A stretch of 62,772 nt of DNA from Wolbachia endosymbiont of Litomosoides brasiliensis (GTDB lineage: Bacteria > Pseudomonadota > Alphaproteobacteria > Rickettsiales > Anaplasmataceae), in NCBI RefSeq assembly GCF_013366805.1, contig NZ_WQMO01000004.1, forward strand, positions 1-62,772. The letters are read 5' to 3'. Within the stretch, counting starts at the first letter, position 1. The number at the start of each line of letters is the position of its first letter. Under the pieces are notes generated by a model. It was not told the DNA's origin and ran no database searches. It saw nothing but the letters and a program-made list of their open reading frames with translations. Shown in pieces: positions 31,733 through 41,428 of the stretch. Both the position numbers and the translations under genes were made by a program.

Positions 31733-33124
31733 CTAGTGGTTTATAAATTCCTCTAGCTTTACTATCCTTTCAAATTCTTGCTCAGTGAGTAGCTCAAGCT
31801 TTACCGCCGCCTCTTTTAGAGCAATATTTTCTTTATAAGCAAGTTTTGCTATTTTTGCTGCATTGTCATATCCTATATGTGTATTCAATATAGTAACCAA
31901 CATCAACGATTGATTTAGTAGATCTTTTATCCTCTTTTCATTCGCCTTAATACCAATCACACACTTTTCTGTAAAATTTAAACTTGCATCAGCCAAAAGC
32001 CTTATAGACTGCAAAACATTATAAATTATCACTGGTTTGAACACATTCAGTTCAAAATGTCCATTTGAACCACTGATAGTTACGGTAACATGATTCCCCA
32101 TAACTTGAGCGCATACCATAGTCACTGCCTCACACTGAGTTGGATTTATCTTACCTGGCATGATTGAAGAACCAGGCTCATTTTCCGGTAATGTAATTTC
32201 TCCAATTCCACACTTTGGACCAGAACCAAGCAATCTTATATCATTTGCAACTTTCATTAAACTGACCGCTACTGTATTAAGTGTTCCACTCAATTCAACT
32301 AGAGCATCATTAGCTGCCAATGCTTCAAATTTGTTGTCTGCTGAGGTAAATGGAAGATTGCTAATTTCTGCAACTTCTTTAGCAAAATCCTCAGCAAAAC
32401 CTTCTTTAGTATTTAATCCCGTACCAACTGCAGTACCACCTTGTGCAAGCTCGTATAGATTGCTCAGAGTTGATTTTATTCTCTCTATTCCCTTTTTAAT
32501 TTGAGCTGCATAGCCAGAAAATTCCTGCCCTAGTGTTAGAGGTGTTGCATCTTGCAAATGAGTGCGACCTACTTTTATTATATTTTTAAATTCCTGAACC
32601 TTACCATCCAATGCTTTGTACAATACCTCAAGATTCGGAATGAGAGAACGATTTACCTGCTTTGCTGCTGCTATGTGCATCGCTGTCGGGAAAGTATCAT
32701 TCGATGACTGACCATAATTTACATGATCGTTTGGATGTACTGGAGACTTACTACCCAAATTGCCGCCCAAAATCTCTATTGCACGATTACTTATCACTTC
32801 ATTTATATTCATGTTAGTTTGAGTTCCAGACCCAGTTTGCCATATAACGAGCGGAAATTCGTTATTAAATTTACCATCTATTATTTCCTTTGCAGCCGTA
32901 CAGATCGCATTTCCTACTTCTTTATCAATAGCACCATGCTTCATGTTTACACGTGCTGCTGCAAGTTTTACCATTGCTAACGCTTTAATTATGGGTTCTG
33001 GCATTTTTTCTGTACCAATTTTAAAATTCTCTAAAGAACGTTGTGTTTGCGCTCCCCAATAATGTTCACTTGGTACTTTTACTTCTCCCAAGTTATCCAA
33101 TTCTATTCTAGTTTTCTTGCCCAT
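31733..33124 (-). CDS. fumC: Fumarate hydratase class II
   Basis: Converts fumarate to malate in the TCA cycle, an iron-free homotetramer. The signature [15 protein letters not shown] is present, as are [25 protein letters not shown] and the catalytic region [10 protein letters not shown]. The start at 33124 (MGKKTRIEL) is preferred because AAGGG lies about 9 bases upstream and the family begins there; an in-frame start at 33175 would add 17 residues encoded by palindromic-repeat sequence. Final length about 463. The mdh gene for the next step is at 56072. Confidence 0.96.
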   Translation of the reverse strand: MGKKTRIELDNLGEVKVPSEHYWGAQTQRSLENFKIGTEKMPEPIIKALAMVKLAAARVNMKHGAIDKEVGNAICTAAKEIIDGKFNNEFPLVIWQTGSGTQTNMNINEVISNRAIEILGGNLGSKSPVHPNDHVNYGQSSNDTFPTAMHIAAAKQVNRSLIPNLEVLYKALDGKVQEFKNIIKVGRTHLQDATPLTLGQEFSGYAAQIKKGIERIKSTLSNLYELAQGGTAVGTGLNTKEGFAEDFAKEVAEISNLPFTSADNKFEALAANDALVELSGTLNTVAVSLMKVANDIRLLGSGPKCGIGEITLPENEPGSSIMPGKINPTQCEAVTMVCAQVMGNHVTVTISGSNGHFELNVFKPVIIYNVLQSIRLLADASLNFTEKCVIGIKANEKRIKDLLNQSLMLVTILNTHIGYDNAAKIAKLAYKENIALKEAAVKLELLTEQEFERIVKLEEFINH

Positions 33125-33370
33125 GATTTTGCCCTTAATGTCATGAAAGTAGCTGACACTGACATCCAGCTTCACTATGTAATTTTTTCATGTGAATATC
33201 CCTATTTCTCATTTAATTAAATCACACTAGACCCCAGTGTCAAGTGTGTGGATATTGTAATATTGATGTTTCATAGTAAATGACGTCATGCCAGTGCATC
33301 CTTCTTCTGTTATCTTAGTGTATCCTTCTTACGCCATTCCAGTGTGCGACACTAGAATTTAGTAGACTTA
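33125..33370. repeat. Palindromic-repeat cluster upstream of fumC
   Basis: Several half-palindromes of the type found in mutS, rsmH and murD: CTGACACTGACATCCAG near 33150-33170, CCCAGTGTCAAGTGTG near 33233-33248, ATGCCAGTGCATCC near 33288, and CATTCCAGTGTGCGACACTAG near 33335-33356. They occupy the fumC leader. Confidence 0.65.
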
Positions 33371-34038
33371 CTTACTATTTTCTGAGAAGCCAACGCTACG
33401 CAGCAAGATATCAACAGCCATAAATTATTAAGAAACTCAATAAATAGAAAAAAAGGCAAAAGAAACCTTAGTTAGTTTCTCTTTCAGGAGCTTAATGTTA
33501 ACATCCTATATACTTGGCAAGCAAGCTAATTTTGGAATTACAGATACCCATAACATCATGATTAAAGAGGAATGCAGAAGTCTATCAAGTATTTTTTATA
33601 AAAAAATAAGATTAGTTGGATCTTTAACTAACTTTAAAAAAGACAAAAGGAGCCTAGCGATGTGAGTTGCTTGCCATTCTCTCAAAAATTTGGCCTAAGT
33701 TTCCCTTCACATTACTTAACAAGCAAGGCTCAGCTAATGTGGATAAAAATTTTTATAAAGAGATAGAGTATCTATATAAGAAAGATTAAATATAATAAGC
33801 CTAGCTTAATACTGCGCTTTTGTCACTTAAAACAAAGAAAGACGAATTTTATGCCTGAAACACCCACACTTCTATGGTAAAGAAGTTGGTAAGGTTCGTC
33901 AAGTAGTTTTTCCGTGTTATCTAAATAACAGCTGGGTAAAAACTATATAGTTTACAGGAAGCCCACTTTGGGTCTAAGCTAAGCATATTACGTCTAGAAT
34001 TTGTGTCCAGCACTACACACTTTGAGGAAAGTATTGAT
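33371..34038. other. Gene-free interval between fumC and tlyC
   Basis: About 670 bases without a frame I can assign. A short inverted repeat (GAAAC/GTTTC around 33456-33472) is present but not convincing as a terminator. A structured RNA here cannot be excluded. Confidence 0.4.
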
Positions 34039-34875
34039 TTAGCTCTCGTAGTCACTCAAGTTCAATATTACCTTATTGATATAGCGCTCATTTGCATCTT
34101 TTATAATAAACTTTATTCCATTTTTATATTCGATGGTTTCACCTACAGAAGGTACTCTACCAGCAATTGAAAAGATTAGGCCGCCAAGCGTAGCATAATC
34201 TTCCTCAGGATCACGCAATTCTATTTCCAAATTTTCTTCTATATCCCTTATAGGAGCCCTTGCTGATACTTCGTATTTATTTTGGGATAATTCAACAATG
34301 ACGTGCTCAAAAGGCTCATTTCCACTGCTAACACTTGGCATTAATTTCCCCATAAGGTCAGTCATTGAAATTAAACCATCAGTTCCACCATATTCATCCA
34401 ATACAACAGCTAAGTGTGACCTAGAGGATCTCATTTTAACAAAAAGACTAGTAGTCTTCATTGATGGTGGAACGAATATCACATTTTGTATGATGCTCCT
34501 TAAATTAAAATTCTTGTCTTTACTAAAGAAAACATCCTTTATATAAAAAAACCCTATTACGTTATCAAAATTATTCTTATAGATTAATATTTTGGTAAGG
34601 CAAGTGCCTTTTACTTTTTTTATTATCTCATGTCTGCTTGACTCGATGTCTACTGCGCATATTTCCGTACGTGGAGTCATTATATCAATTATATTGCAAT
34701 CGTGGAACTTTAGCAGACCATTAAATATACTAAGATCTGGTATATCTTCCATTAGCGCTTCAGTTGCACACTTCTTTAATATGCGGATTTTCTTAAAAAG
34801 AAATAGGAAAGCCCTGTACACTACTTCTTCTATCAGAGTTCTTTTTTTACTCAATTTGCTTCCTGCAACAGCCAA
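34039..34875 (-). CDS. tlyC: CBS-domain protein, TlyC/CorC family
   Basis: Soluble member of the hemolysin C/CorC group: no membrane DUF21 domain, two CBS repeats (first from DIMTPRTEICAVDIESS, second around VPPSMKTTSLFVKM and LAVVLDEYGGTDGLIS), then the CorC/HlyC transporter-associated domain (LGGLIFSIAGRVPSVGETI). Length 278. The haemolysin name is historical; a role in divalent-cation handling or membrane interaction is a family guess. Its start faces hemE across the probable replication origin. Confidence 0.9.
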   Translation of the reverse strand: MAVAGSKLSKKRTLIEEVVYRAFLFLFKKIRILKKCATEALMEDIPDLSIFNGLLKFHDCNIIDIMTPRTEICAVDIESSRHEIIKKVKGTCLTKILIYKNNFDNVIGFFYIKDVFFSKDKNFNLRSIIQNVIFVPPSMKTTSLFVKMRSSRSHLAVVLDEYGGTDGLISMTDLMGKLMPSVSSGNEPFEHVIVELSQNKYEVSARAPIRDIEENLEIELRDPEEDYATLGGLIFSIAGRVPSVGETIEYKNGIKFIIKDANERYINKVILNLSDYES

Positions 34876-34929
34876 AACATTCTTGGACGAGATTTATCAA
34901 GAAAGCTGTTGTTAAATGTTTAATAAGCA

Positions 34930-34938
34930 TGTGAATAA
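34930..34938 (-). promoter_or_regulatory. DnaA box
   Basis: TGTGAATAA, the reverse of TTATTCACA, an exact match to the DnaA consensus TTATNCACA, inside the probable origin. Confidence 0.7.
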
Positions 34939-35087
34939 TGTCAAACTAATTTGTGAATTACTTGTCGATGCTAAATACTAACAATTGATTAACAGCTTTT
35001 TCATCGGCATATACACGAATATGTAACAGCTTACAACAGAAAAACCTTTTCTATAAGAGAAGATTACTAACACTCTAAACATTTCAC

Positions 35088-35096
35088 TTATACACA
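35088..35096 (+). promoter_or_regulatory. DnaA box
   Basis: TTATACACA, an exact match to the DnaA consensus TTATNCACA, inside the probable origin; a one-mismatch box CTATCCACA lies at 35143-35151. Confidence 0.7.
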
Positions 35097-35277
35097 TAAA
35101 TTATAGCAGAAAATCAATGGTATGTGGAAGTTATTAACATATCTATCCACAGGTTAAGTAACAAAAGTCCTAACTAAATCCCAAGTTAATAACAAGTTGT
35201 TGATAAAATTACTACTACTACTATACTCTAACATATAGGTAAAGAAGATAAACTAATTAGACTTAAGGAGTAGTAGA

Positions 35278-36279
35278 GTGATAGTGTCAAAAACTATAAA
35301 AGAGGGAAAACAAGGTAAAAAAACACCCATCTGGCTGATGCGACAGGCTGGTAGATCCCTTCCCGAATACCACAGGGCAGTAAAGGGTATTAGTAATTTT
35401 ATAGAAATGTGCTACAACACAGACCTAGTAGTAGAATTGACATTACAACCAGTGATAAGATTCGGCATGGACGCAGCAGTAATTTTTTCGGATATTTTAA
35501 TAGTAGCTGATATTCTGGGTTGCAATGTAGACTTCATACGCGGCGTAGGCCCAATAATAAAACCCATAAAAAATCCTAAAGAACTGAAAAACCCACAGAA
35601 GATTGGAACTAAGATCTTACCAATTTTAAATGCTATAAAGAGGGTCAGAGACCAGTTACCAGAGGAAAAGTCACTTATAGGATTTGCTGGGGGGCCATGG
35701 ACGGTAGCTTCATATATAATAGAGGGAAGAAATAGCAAAACCTTTTCTAAAGTATTAAACCTACATCCTTCAAGTTTGGAGGAGATAATTGAACAGATAA
35801 CAGAAGTGACAATTTTTTATCTAGTCAAGCAAATAGAATTTGGAGCAGATGTTATTCAATTATTTGACAGCAACGCCGGTGTACTCTCAAGAGAACTATT
35901 TGAGAAGTATGTTATCAAGCCAACGAAGAAGATTGTTTCAGCAATAAAAGGCAAGTTTCCTAGTTTTCCGGTAATAGGTTTTCCAAAATCTGCTGGAAGC
36001 CTTTACAAAGATTATTGTGAAAAAACAGGTATATCTGCGGTGAGCATAGACTATAACGTTCCAATAGAATGGGCAAAAGAAAACCTAAAAGTTCCTCTGC
36101 AAGGGAATCTTAATCCCAGCCTTTTAGCCTACAACAAAACAGAAGCAATTAAAGAAGCAAGGCACATAATAGATTGCTTTGAAGATTTGCCTTTCATATT
36201 TAATCTTGGTCATGGAGTGCTCCCTGACACTCCAATTGAAAATATTGCTGCACTAGTGGACCTAGTGAAGAGTCAGTAA
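35278..36279 (+). CDS. hemE: Uroporphyrinogen decarboxylase
   Basis: Decarboxylates uroporphyrinogen III to coproporphyrinogen III in haem synthesis. The family signatures [15 protein letters not shown] (residues about 17-31) and [16 protein letters not shown] are intact, and the C-terminal [12 protein letters not shown] is present. The start is GTG at 35278, with AAGGAG seven bases before it. Length 333 is normal. It marks one side of the probable origin, and aatA follows 60 bases later on the same strand. Confidence 0.97.
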   Translation: MIVSKTIKEGKQGKKTPIWLMRQAGRSLPEYHRAVKGISNFIEMCYNTDLVVELTLQPVIRFGMDAAVIFSDILIVADILGCNVDFIRGVGPIIKPIKNPKELKNPQKIGTKILPILNAIKRVRDQLPEEKSLIGFAGGPWTVASYIIEGRNSKTFSKVLNLHPSSLEEIIEQITEVTIFYLVKQIEFGADVIQLFDSNAGVLSRELFEKYVIKPTKKIVSAIKGKFPSFPVIGFPKSAGSLYKDYCEKTGISAVSIDYNVPIEWAKENLKVPLQGNLNPSLLAYNKTEAIKEARHIIDCFEDLPFIFNLGHGVLPDTPIENIAALVDLVKSQ

Positions 36280-36304
36280 CAAAATTCTAGCTTTTTTGTT
36301 ATAC
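36280..36304 (+). terminator. Weak hairpin after hemE
   Basis: Just after the hemE stop, AACAAAA pairs with TTTTGTT across a short loop and a T-run. An AT-only stem, so a weak candidate. Confidence 0.25.
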
Positions 36305-36339
36305 GTGGCTTATTATTTAGATTTAGCTCTAGTAAAGTT

Positions 36340-37533
36340 ATGTCAGATCTCGCAGAAAGAATGCTCCTAATAAGGCCATCACCTACAATTGCTGTAGCCG
36401 ATAAGGCAAGTAGGTTAAAAAACGAAGGAAAAAAAATCTGTGTTTTAGCTGCGGGAGAACCAGATTTTGATACTCCAGACCACATAAAAAAAGCGGCCAT
36501 TCAAGCGATAGATAAAGGTAAAACCAAGTACACTACTGTAGATGGAACGCGTGAACTTAAAGAGGCAATAATCAGTAAACTAAAGAGGGACAATAACCTT
36601 GAGTATGCACTTAGCCAAGTTTGTGTCGGTGCTGGTGCTAAACAGGTACTATTTAACTTATTTATGGCAACGGTTAACCCTGGAGATGAAGTTATAATTC
36701 CTGCTCCTTATTGGGTCTCGTATGTTGATATGGTAAACCTTTTTGGTGGCTTTCCAGTTGTAATAGAGTGCGGGCAAGACTTGAAATTAACACCGGAATT
36801 ATTGGAGAGCAAAGTAACCAAAAGGACTAAGTGGTTAATTCTCAACTCACCAAATAATCCAGCAGGGATCGTATATACATACGGCGAGTTGGAAGGAATA
36901 GCGCAAGTATTGCTTGAGTATCCACATGTGAATATTGTTACAGATGACATTTATGAATATATAATATACGATGAAAAGTTTTTTACCATAGCTCAGGTTG
37001 AACCTAAGCTTTACGATAGGACTTTTGTGGTCAATGGGGTGTCAAAGGCTTATGCGATGACAGGATGGAGAATAGGTTACATTGCAGGTAGAAGTAATGT
37101 AATAAAAGCTATTTCCACATTGCAGTCTCAGAGCACTTCTAACCCAAATTCAATAGCACAGGCAGCAGCAGTTGAGGCATTAAGTGGCGATCATAGCTTC
37201 TTGAAGGGAAGGATGAGAGTCTTTAAGAGACGCAGAGATTTTGTAGTAGAAAAGCTAAATTCTGCCCCAGGTTTATCAGCATCCATTCCACAGGGTGCGT
37301 TCTATTTGTTTGTTTCATGTAAAGGTTTATTGGGCAAAAGCGCAAAGAGCGGTAAAGTAATAAATAATGACCTTGATTTTACTGAATACTTACTAGAAGA
37401 TCATCTAGTTGCTATAGTTCCAGGAATTGCATTTGGCCTAAAGGATTTTATTAGGGTTTCTTATGCTACCTCTCAGGAACAACTGGAAATTGGGTGTAAC
37501 AGCATTATTAAAGCATGTAGAATGTTAAGTTAA
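36340..37533 (+). CDS. aatA: Aspartate aminotransferase (class I, subgroup gamma)
   Basis: PLP enzyme exchanging amino groups between aspartate and 2-oxoglutarate, linking the TCA cycle to aspartate, and so to the asd product. The PLP lysine is in NGVSKAYAMTGWRIGY, the substrate-binding LAAGEPDFDTP is near residues 37-47, NSPNNPAG binds the cofactor ring region, and the C-terminal Arg is in FIRVSYA. The 397-residue length is typical. Confidence 0.95.
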   Translation: MSDLAERMLLIRPSPTIAVADKASRLKNEGKKICVLAAGEPDFDTPDHIKKAAIQAIDKGKTKYTTVDGTRELKEAIISKLKRDNNLEYALSQVCVGAGAKQVLFNLFMATVNPGDEVIIPAPYWVSYVDMVNLFGGFPVVIECGQDLKLTPELLESKVTKRTKWLILNSPNNPAGIVYTYGELEGIAQVLLEYPHVNIVTDDIYEYIIYDEKFFTIAQVEPKLYDRTFVVNGVSKAYAMTGWRIGYIAGRSNVIKAISTLQSQSTSNPNSIAQAAAVEALSGDHSFLKGRMRVFKRRRDFVVEKLNSAPGLSASIPQGAFYLFVSCKGLLGKSAKSGKVINNDLDFTEYLLEDHLVAIVPGIAFGLKDFIRVSYATSQEQLEIGCNSIIKACRMLS

Positions 37534-37591
37534 CTTTTTTGCGTTTTTTCATGTATAATATACTTATATATTAGTAAAGTGAAGTTAATAT

Positions 37592-37909
37592 GTAGCTTGG
37601 ATACATTTGTTGTTGGCTGGTCTGTTTGAAACAACATGGACCACAACACTAAAATACAGCAATGGTTTTACTTATGTTGCACTTTAATGATAGTCTTAGT
37701 CTGTGCTCCTGTAAGTCTTCATTGATTATTAATAGTGATAGAGTCTATTTCCTTTAGCACGTCTTGTGCAATTTGAGCTAGCCATAGGTTCTATAGATAC
37801 GACTATGATGGAAATAGTATTTTTTAATGACCCAGTAAATCTTAGGCGTTTATTTTCTGCTGTTTTGGTGGCGCTGAGCATTGTAAGCTTAAAGGTGTTT
37901 ACCAAATGA
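37592..37909 (+). pseudogene. Small multidrug-resistance (SugE/EmrE type) transporter pseudogene
   Basis: First readable block LLAGLFETTWTTTLKYSNGF followed by TY matches TM1 of SMR proteins, including the essential Glu and Trp. A later block in another frame, FFNDPVNLRRLFSAVLVALS then IVSLKVFTK, matches TM4. Between them the sequence contains stops and frame changes. The gene would have been about 105 codons. An IS copy begins 20 bases after its stop. Confidence 0.7.
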
Positions 37910-37928
37910 ACAATTGAAAACCAGTGTA

Positions 37929-38318
37929 ATACCAATCCCTACTGTGCAAGAAACAATGGACAATAACGGAAAAAGAAGCCATACTGAAGTAAGCAGAATA
38001 GTAAGGTTTAATAGCGTTTGAAATCAAAATTATTGATAAAAAAGCCGTTGAATCAGAAAAAGAAGCGCCGAAGAAAGTGCAAAATAATGCATATGTTGCA
38101 AAAAAAACTAGATGCTATAATTGCAGCAAAAAAAGCACAGTATAACAGTCTTAGCAAAAATATGTTTCGCTTTAAGAACAACACTAACTACATGGGTGAA
38201 GCTCTAAAACTTTGAAGAGAAGAAAAATTGTTTGCTCCTCCTCAACGTCATAGAAAAACCAGATTGAGCCAGAGTCAATTTAAACAAGTTGAAGTATGGG
38301 TATAAGAAAACTAATGCT
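37929..38318 (+). mobile_element. IS630-type remnant, 5' part, split by a second copy
   Basis: Left terminal repeat at 37929 and the N-terminal transposase part, running to the point where the opposite-strand copy begins at 38319. The same copy resumes at 39399, about 270-310 bases further along the element. Confidence 0.85.
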
Positions 38319-39398
38319 ATACTAATTCCCATTAGTAGTAGGTCAAATAAGTAGTATCGTAGTGGAAAAGAGGGGTAATGAATTTGCGCAAAGTGCTCTC
38401 AAGCAAGGCAATTGTATTATAGACTTTATTACGCAAAATGTTCTGTTTTATATATAACCAAAGTTTCTCAATAGGATTGGGCTCAGATGAGTATAGTGGT
38501 GAGTATATAATCTCAATATTTTTAGGTACTTTTAAATTTTTTAACTTACGTTAACTAGCACAATCCATGATAAAAAAGGCTTCTCGTGTTCTTAAGTATT
38601 GCAACATTTATTCAAGAAATATATTTATATAATCAGTATTGACACATTCCGCGCAAATAAACTAGAACTCTCTCCATTTCTAGGATTAACTGCACTGTAC
38701 AGATAAAAATTTTGGTCTACCTAATTTTACTTTAGCCTGTATTCTAACACCTTTTTTAAACCCCCAGTATTCAACTTTCAAATATGTGCTGAACTACGAT
38801 TCACCAAGGATGAATAACTCTTGTTCAGAATACTTACTAGTAGTCTCATTAAGTTTTTTTAAAAACTCTTCCTATCTACTTTTATCTTGTTTATTATAAA
38901 TTATTCTTGGTGTAGTATACAAAAACTTCATTTTTTGCATATTGCAATGTGCTATGGACTTGCTAACATTCAGGCCAAGTTTTTCCTGGGTTCTTGTTCT
39001 TATTTCTCTAATAGTAACATTAGAGTTTTCTTGTATCCATACTTCAACTTGTTTAAGTTAGCTCTGACCCAATCTGGTTTTTTTACGACATTGAGGAAGA
39101 GCAAACAGTTTTTTTTCTCTCAAAATTTTAGGGCTTTACCTATGTGGTCAATGCTGTTCTTGAAATACAACATGTTTTTGCTACAGCCGCTATACTGTGT
39201 TTTTTCTGCAATTACAGCATTTAGTTTTTTTGTAACATAAGCGTTATTTTGCACTTTATTCAGTGTTTCTTTTACCAATTCTACGGCTCTTCATCCAATA
39301 ATTTCAATTTTAACTCCATTTAAATTTCGCTATTTTACTTACTTCAGCATGGCTTCTTCCCTATTATTATCCGTTCCTTATACAGTAAGAATTGGTAT
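38319..39398 (-). mobile_element. IS630-type element, full length, degenerate, inside another copy
   Basis: Minus-strand copy with both terminal repeats: ATACTAATTCCC at 38319 and GAATTGGTAT ending 39398, followed by TA. The transposase is broken by frameshifts. Confidence 0.85.
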
Positions 39399-39842
39399 TA
39401 GAACACAGGTTAAAGTAAAATTAGGTAGACAAAATTTTTATCTGTACAGTACAGTTAATCCTGGAAATGGGGAGAGCTCTAGCTTACTTGCACGGAATGT
39501 GTCAATACTGATTGTATAAATATATTTCTTGAATAAATGTCACTCTACTTAAGAATACAAGAAGCCTTTCTTAGTGTGAATTGTGCTATTAGCACAAGTC
39601 AAAAAATTTAAAGGTACCTAAAGACATTGGAATCGTACACCTGCCATCATACACACTCAAGCTCAATCCTGTTGAGAGACTTTGGCTATATATAAAACAG
39701 AACATTTTGCGTAACAAAGTCTATAGTACAATTGCTTTGCTTGGGAGCGCTTTATGTAAACTTATTACCTCTTTTTCTCATTTTACAACTAAACAACTCT
39801 GCAATGTCACTTATTTGACCCACTAATAATGAGAATTGATAT
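39399..39842 (+). mobile_element. IS630-type remnant, 3' half
   Basis: Resumption of the plus-strand copy begun at 37929, starting at TTAGAACACAGG and ending with the right terminal repeat. The break is at the same element TA as in the minus-strand copy at 7662-7663. Confidence 0.85.
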
Positions 39843-40255
39843 AAGTTGATTTTTTAAAAGTTGAATTTATAAGCGCTTCTTCGATCAATTTTATAAAAAA
39901 TTCTTTATTCACTTCTTTATTTGCAAGCTTTGGTAATTAATCGCTAAATCCAGGTCATTAAAATCTATTTTCCCAACTTATTCTGTATAACTTCAAACAA
40001 CTTTTTTCCCCTGTAAGGATCACGCAATTGCTTTTATTATACGTTGAAACAGTTTCTTCTAGTTTATCTTATCCCAATAAAAGCTCTCTCCTTCTTCAAG
40101 CGCCATGTTGAACTCCATCAATTATAAATATGTTTAATTGTACACGTTAGTTACCAATTATACCTTAACTAACATAAAATAATTAATATAATTACCCCTT
40201 TCCAAACATAGAATTTGTATTACAATACCTAAATTATGTGAAATCAAGGTACTCT
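39843..40255. other. Gene-free interval upstream of elbB
   Basis: About 410 bases. A decayed minus-strand frame around 39900-40120 (pieces such as MALEEGESFYWDKI and DFNDLDLAINYQSLQ) may be an old gene that I cannot identify. Confidence 0.4.
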
Positions 40256-40948
40256 ATGAGTGAAAAAAAATTAAAAGCTGCTGTGGTTTTGTCAGGGTGC
40301 GGTCATCTTGATGGTGCAGAAGTGAGAGAAGCTGTTTTAAGTCTACTTGTACTTGATCAGCAAGAAGTGAAGGTCAAATGCTTTGCACCTGATATTAATA
40401 TTACACAGGTTATAAACCATAAAACAACAGAAGCAGTGAAAGATAAAAGAAACGTACTTGTGGAAGCAGCAAGAATTGCAAGGAGCGAAATATGTGACAT
40501 AAAAGAGGCTAAAGCCGAGGACTTTGATATGTTAGTTGTGCCTGGTGGATATGGAGTTGCAAAAAATTTATCTGACTTAGCTGAAAATAAAGAAGTAGTA
40601 ACAGTAATACCTGAGTTTGAAAGATTAGTTTCAGAATTTTTTATTACAAAAAAACCAATAGGAGCTATATGTATATCTCCAGCAGTAATTGTTTCTATTT
40701 TAGGTAGTAAAATAGGTAAAGAAGAAAGTAAGATTAAGGTTACGATAGGAGATAACAGAGAAAAGCTAATAGAAAAGCTAGGTGGTGAGCACATAAAATG
40801 CGACACGGAGTTATCAATAGAGGACGAAGAACATAATGTGTTTTCCTGTTCTGCTTATATGCGTAGAGACGAAAGTACGTATTCTGTATACCAAGGGATA
40901 AAGCATATGATTGACAGCATGGTAAAAAAAACTAATAAAAGGAATTAA
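40256..40948 (+). CDS. elbB: ElbB-type glyoxalase, DJ-1/PfpI superfamily
   Basis: Glutamine-amidotransferase-like fold, formerly called the isoprenoid biosynthesis protein with amidotransferase-like domain; E. coli ElbB has glyoxalase activity. The family start KLKAAVVLSGCGHLDGAEV with its Cys, LVVPGGYGVAKNL, the nucleophile-elbow segment GAICISPAVI with the conserved Cys, and DTELSIEDEEHNVFS are all present. ATG at 40256 is chosen over GTG at 40238 because AAGG lies 7 bases before it. Length 230. Confidence 0.93.
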   Translation: MSEKKLKAAVVLSGCGHLDGAEVREAVLSLLVLDQQEVKVKCFAPDINITQVINHKTTEAVKDKRNVLVEAARIARSEICDIKEAKAEDFDMLVVPGGYGVAKNLSDLAENKEVVTVIPEFERLVSEFFITKKPIGAICISPAVIVSILGSKIGKEESKIKVTIGDNREKLIEKLGGEHIKCDTELSIEDEEHNVFSCSAYMRRDESTYSVYQGIKHMIDSMVKKTNKRN

Positions 40949-41077
40949 GTGGCCGTTAGTAATTTATATCTCTTACACAATTAATTGTTGAACTTTGTAT
41001 TTTGAGATGTACTATAGTTACATACACTTAGAAGGTATATATACTTTTTCAATGAGTAAATGTTGAGGATATTTTAT

Positions 41078-41425
41078 ATGTCAAGTGATTTGTGGGGTTT
41101 TTTTGCAGAAGTTCCAAGTGAAGGTTATATAGTTGAGAGTTCATGTTGCACGGATAGTGGTTGTAGTAGTTATATAGGAAATATTGACCCAAGCAATATT
41201 CAGGAATTTGATCTAGTTTCTCCTGATGGAAGGGTAACAAAGAAATTTAAGACTAATATAATTGACTTTTTTGAACCAAGGGTCCGTTTGAGTATGGATG
41301 ACAGTGGCAAAAAAATCAATTTAGACATCGCTCCTGAAAATTGTGGTGCAACAAAAGATGGATTTCTTTGTGTTGATGAAAGTGAACAGAATTATAAACT
41401 TAAAATTCTAATAAAGAAACTATAA
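41078..41425 (+). CDS. Small hypothetical protein, probably lineage-specific
   Basis: 115 residues with no recognised domain and no signal peptide. It contains the CCTDSGCSS cluster near residues 23-31, and two further Cys (NCGATKDGFLC), then a Lys-rich end. GAGGA at 41065-41069 lies nine bases before ATG 41078, which decides the start over the upstream ATG at 41060. It converges on the ftsI pseudogene, leaving 3 bases between the two stop codons. Confidence 0.65.
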   Translation: MSSDLWGFFAEVPSEGYIVESSCCTDSGCSSYIGNIDPSNIQEFDLVSPDGRVTKKFKTNIIDFFEPRVRLSMDDSGKKINLDIAPENCGATKDGFLCVDESEQNYKLKILIKKL

Positions 41426-41428
41426 CTC

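Larger units (their letters stand above)
34876..35277. other. Probable chromosomal replication origin (oriC)
   Basis: A 402-base AT-rich gap between a tlyC-type CBS gene (COG1253) and hemE (COG0407), the gene pair that comparative work on Wolbachia and relatives places around the origin. Seen directly: DnaA-box matches to TTATNCACA at 34930-34938 (minus) and 35088-35096 (plus), one-mismatch boxes at 34952-34960 (minus) and 35143-35151 (plus), a CtrA-like CTAA-N7-TTAA at 34978-34992, an IHF-like near match around 35112-35124, and A/T-rich runs suited to unwinding. Confidence 0.85.

Noticed and set aside
33371-34038. Possible tmRNA, 6S or SRP RNA in the fumC-tlyC gap
   Set aside because: No tRNA-like ends, tag frame or conserved loop could be recognised by eye; left as an unassigned gap. 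An Infernal/Rfam scan would decide.
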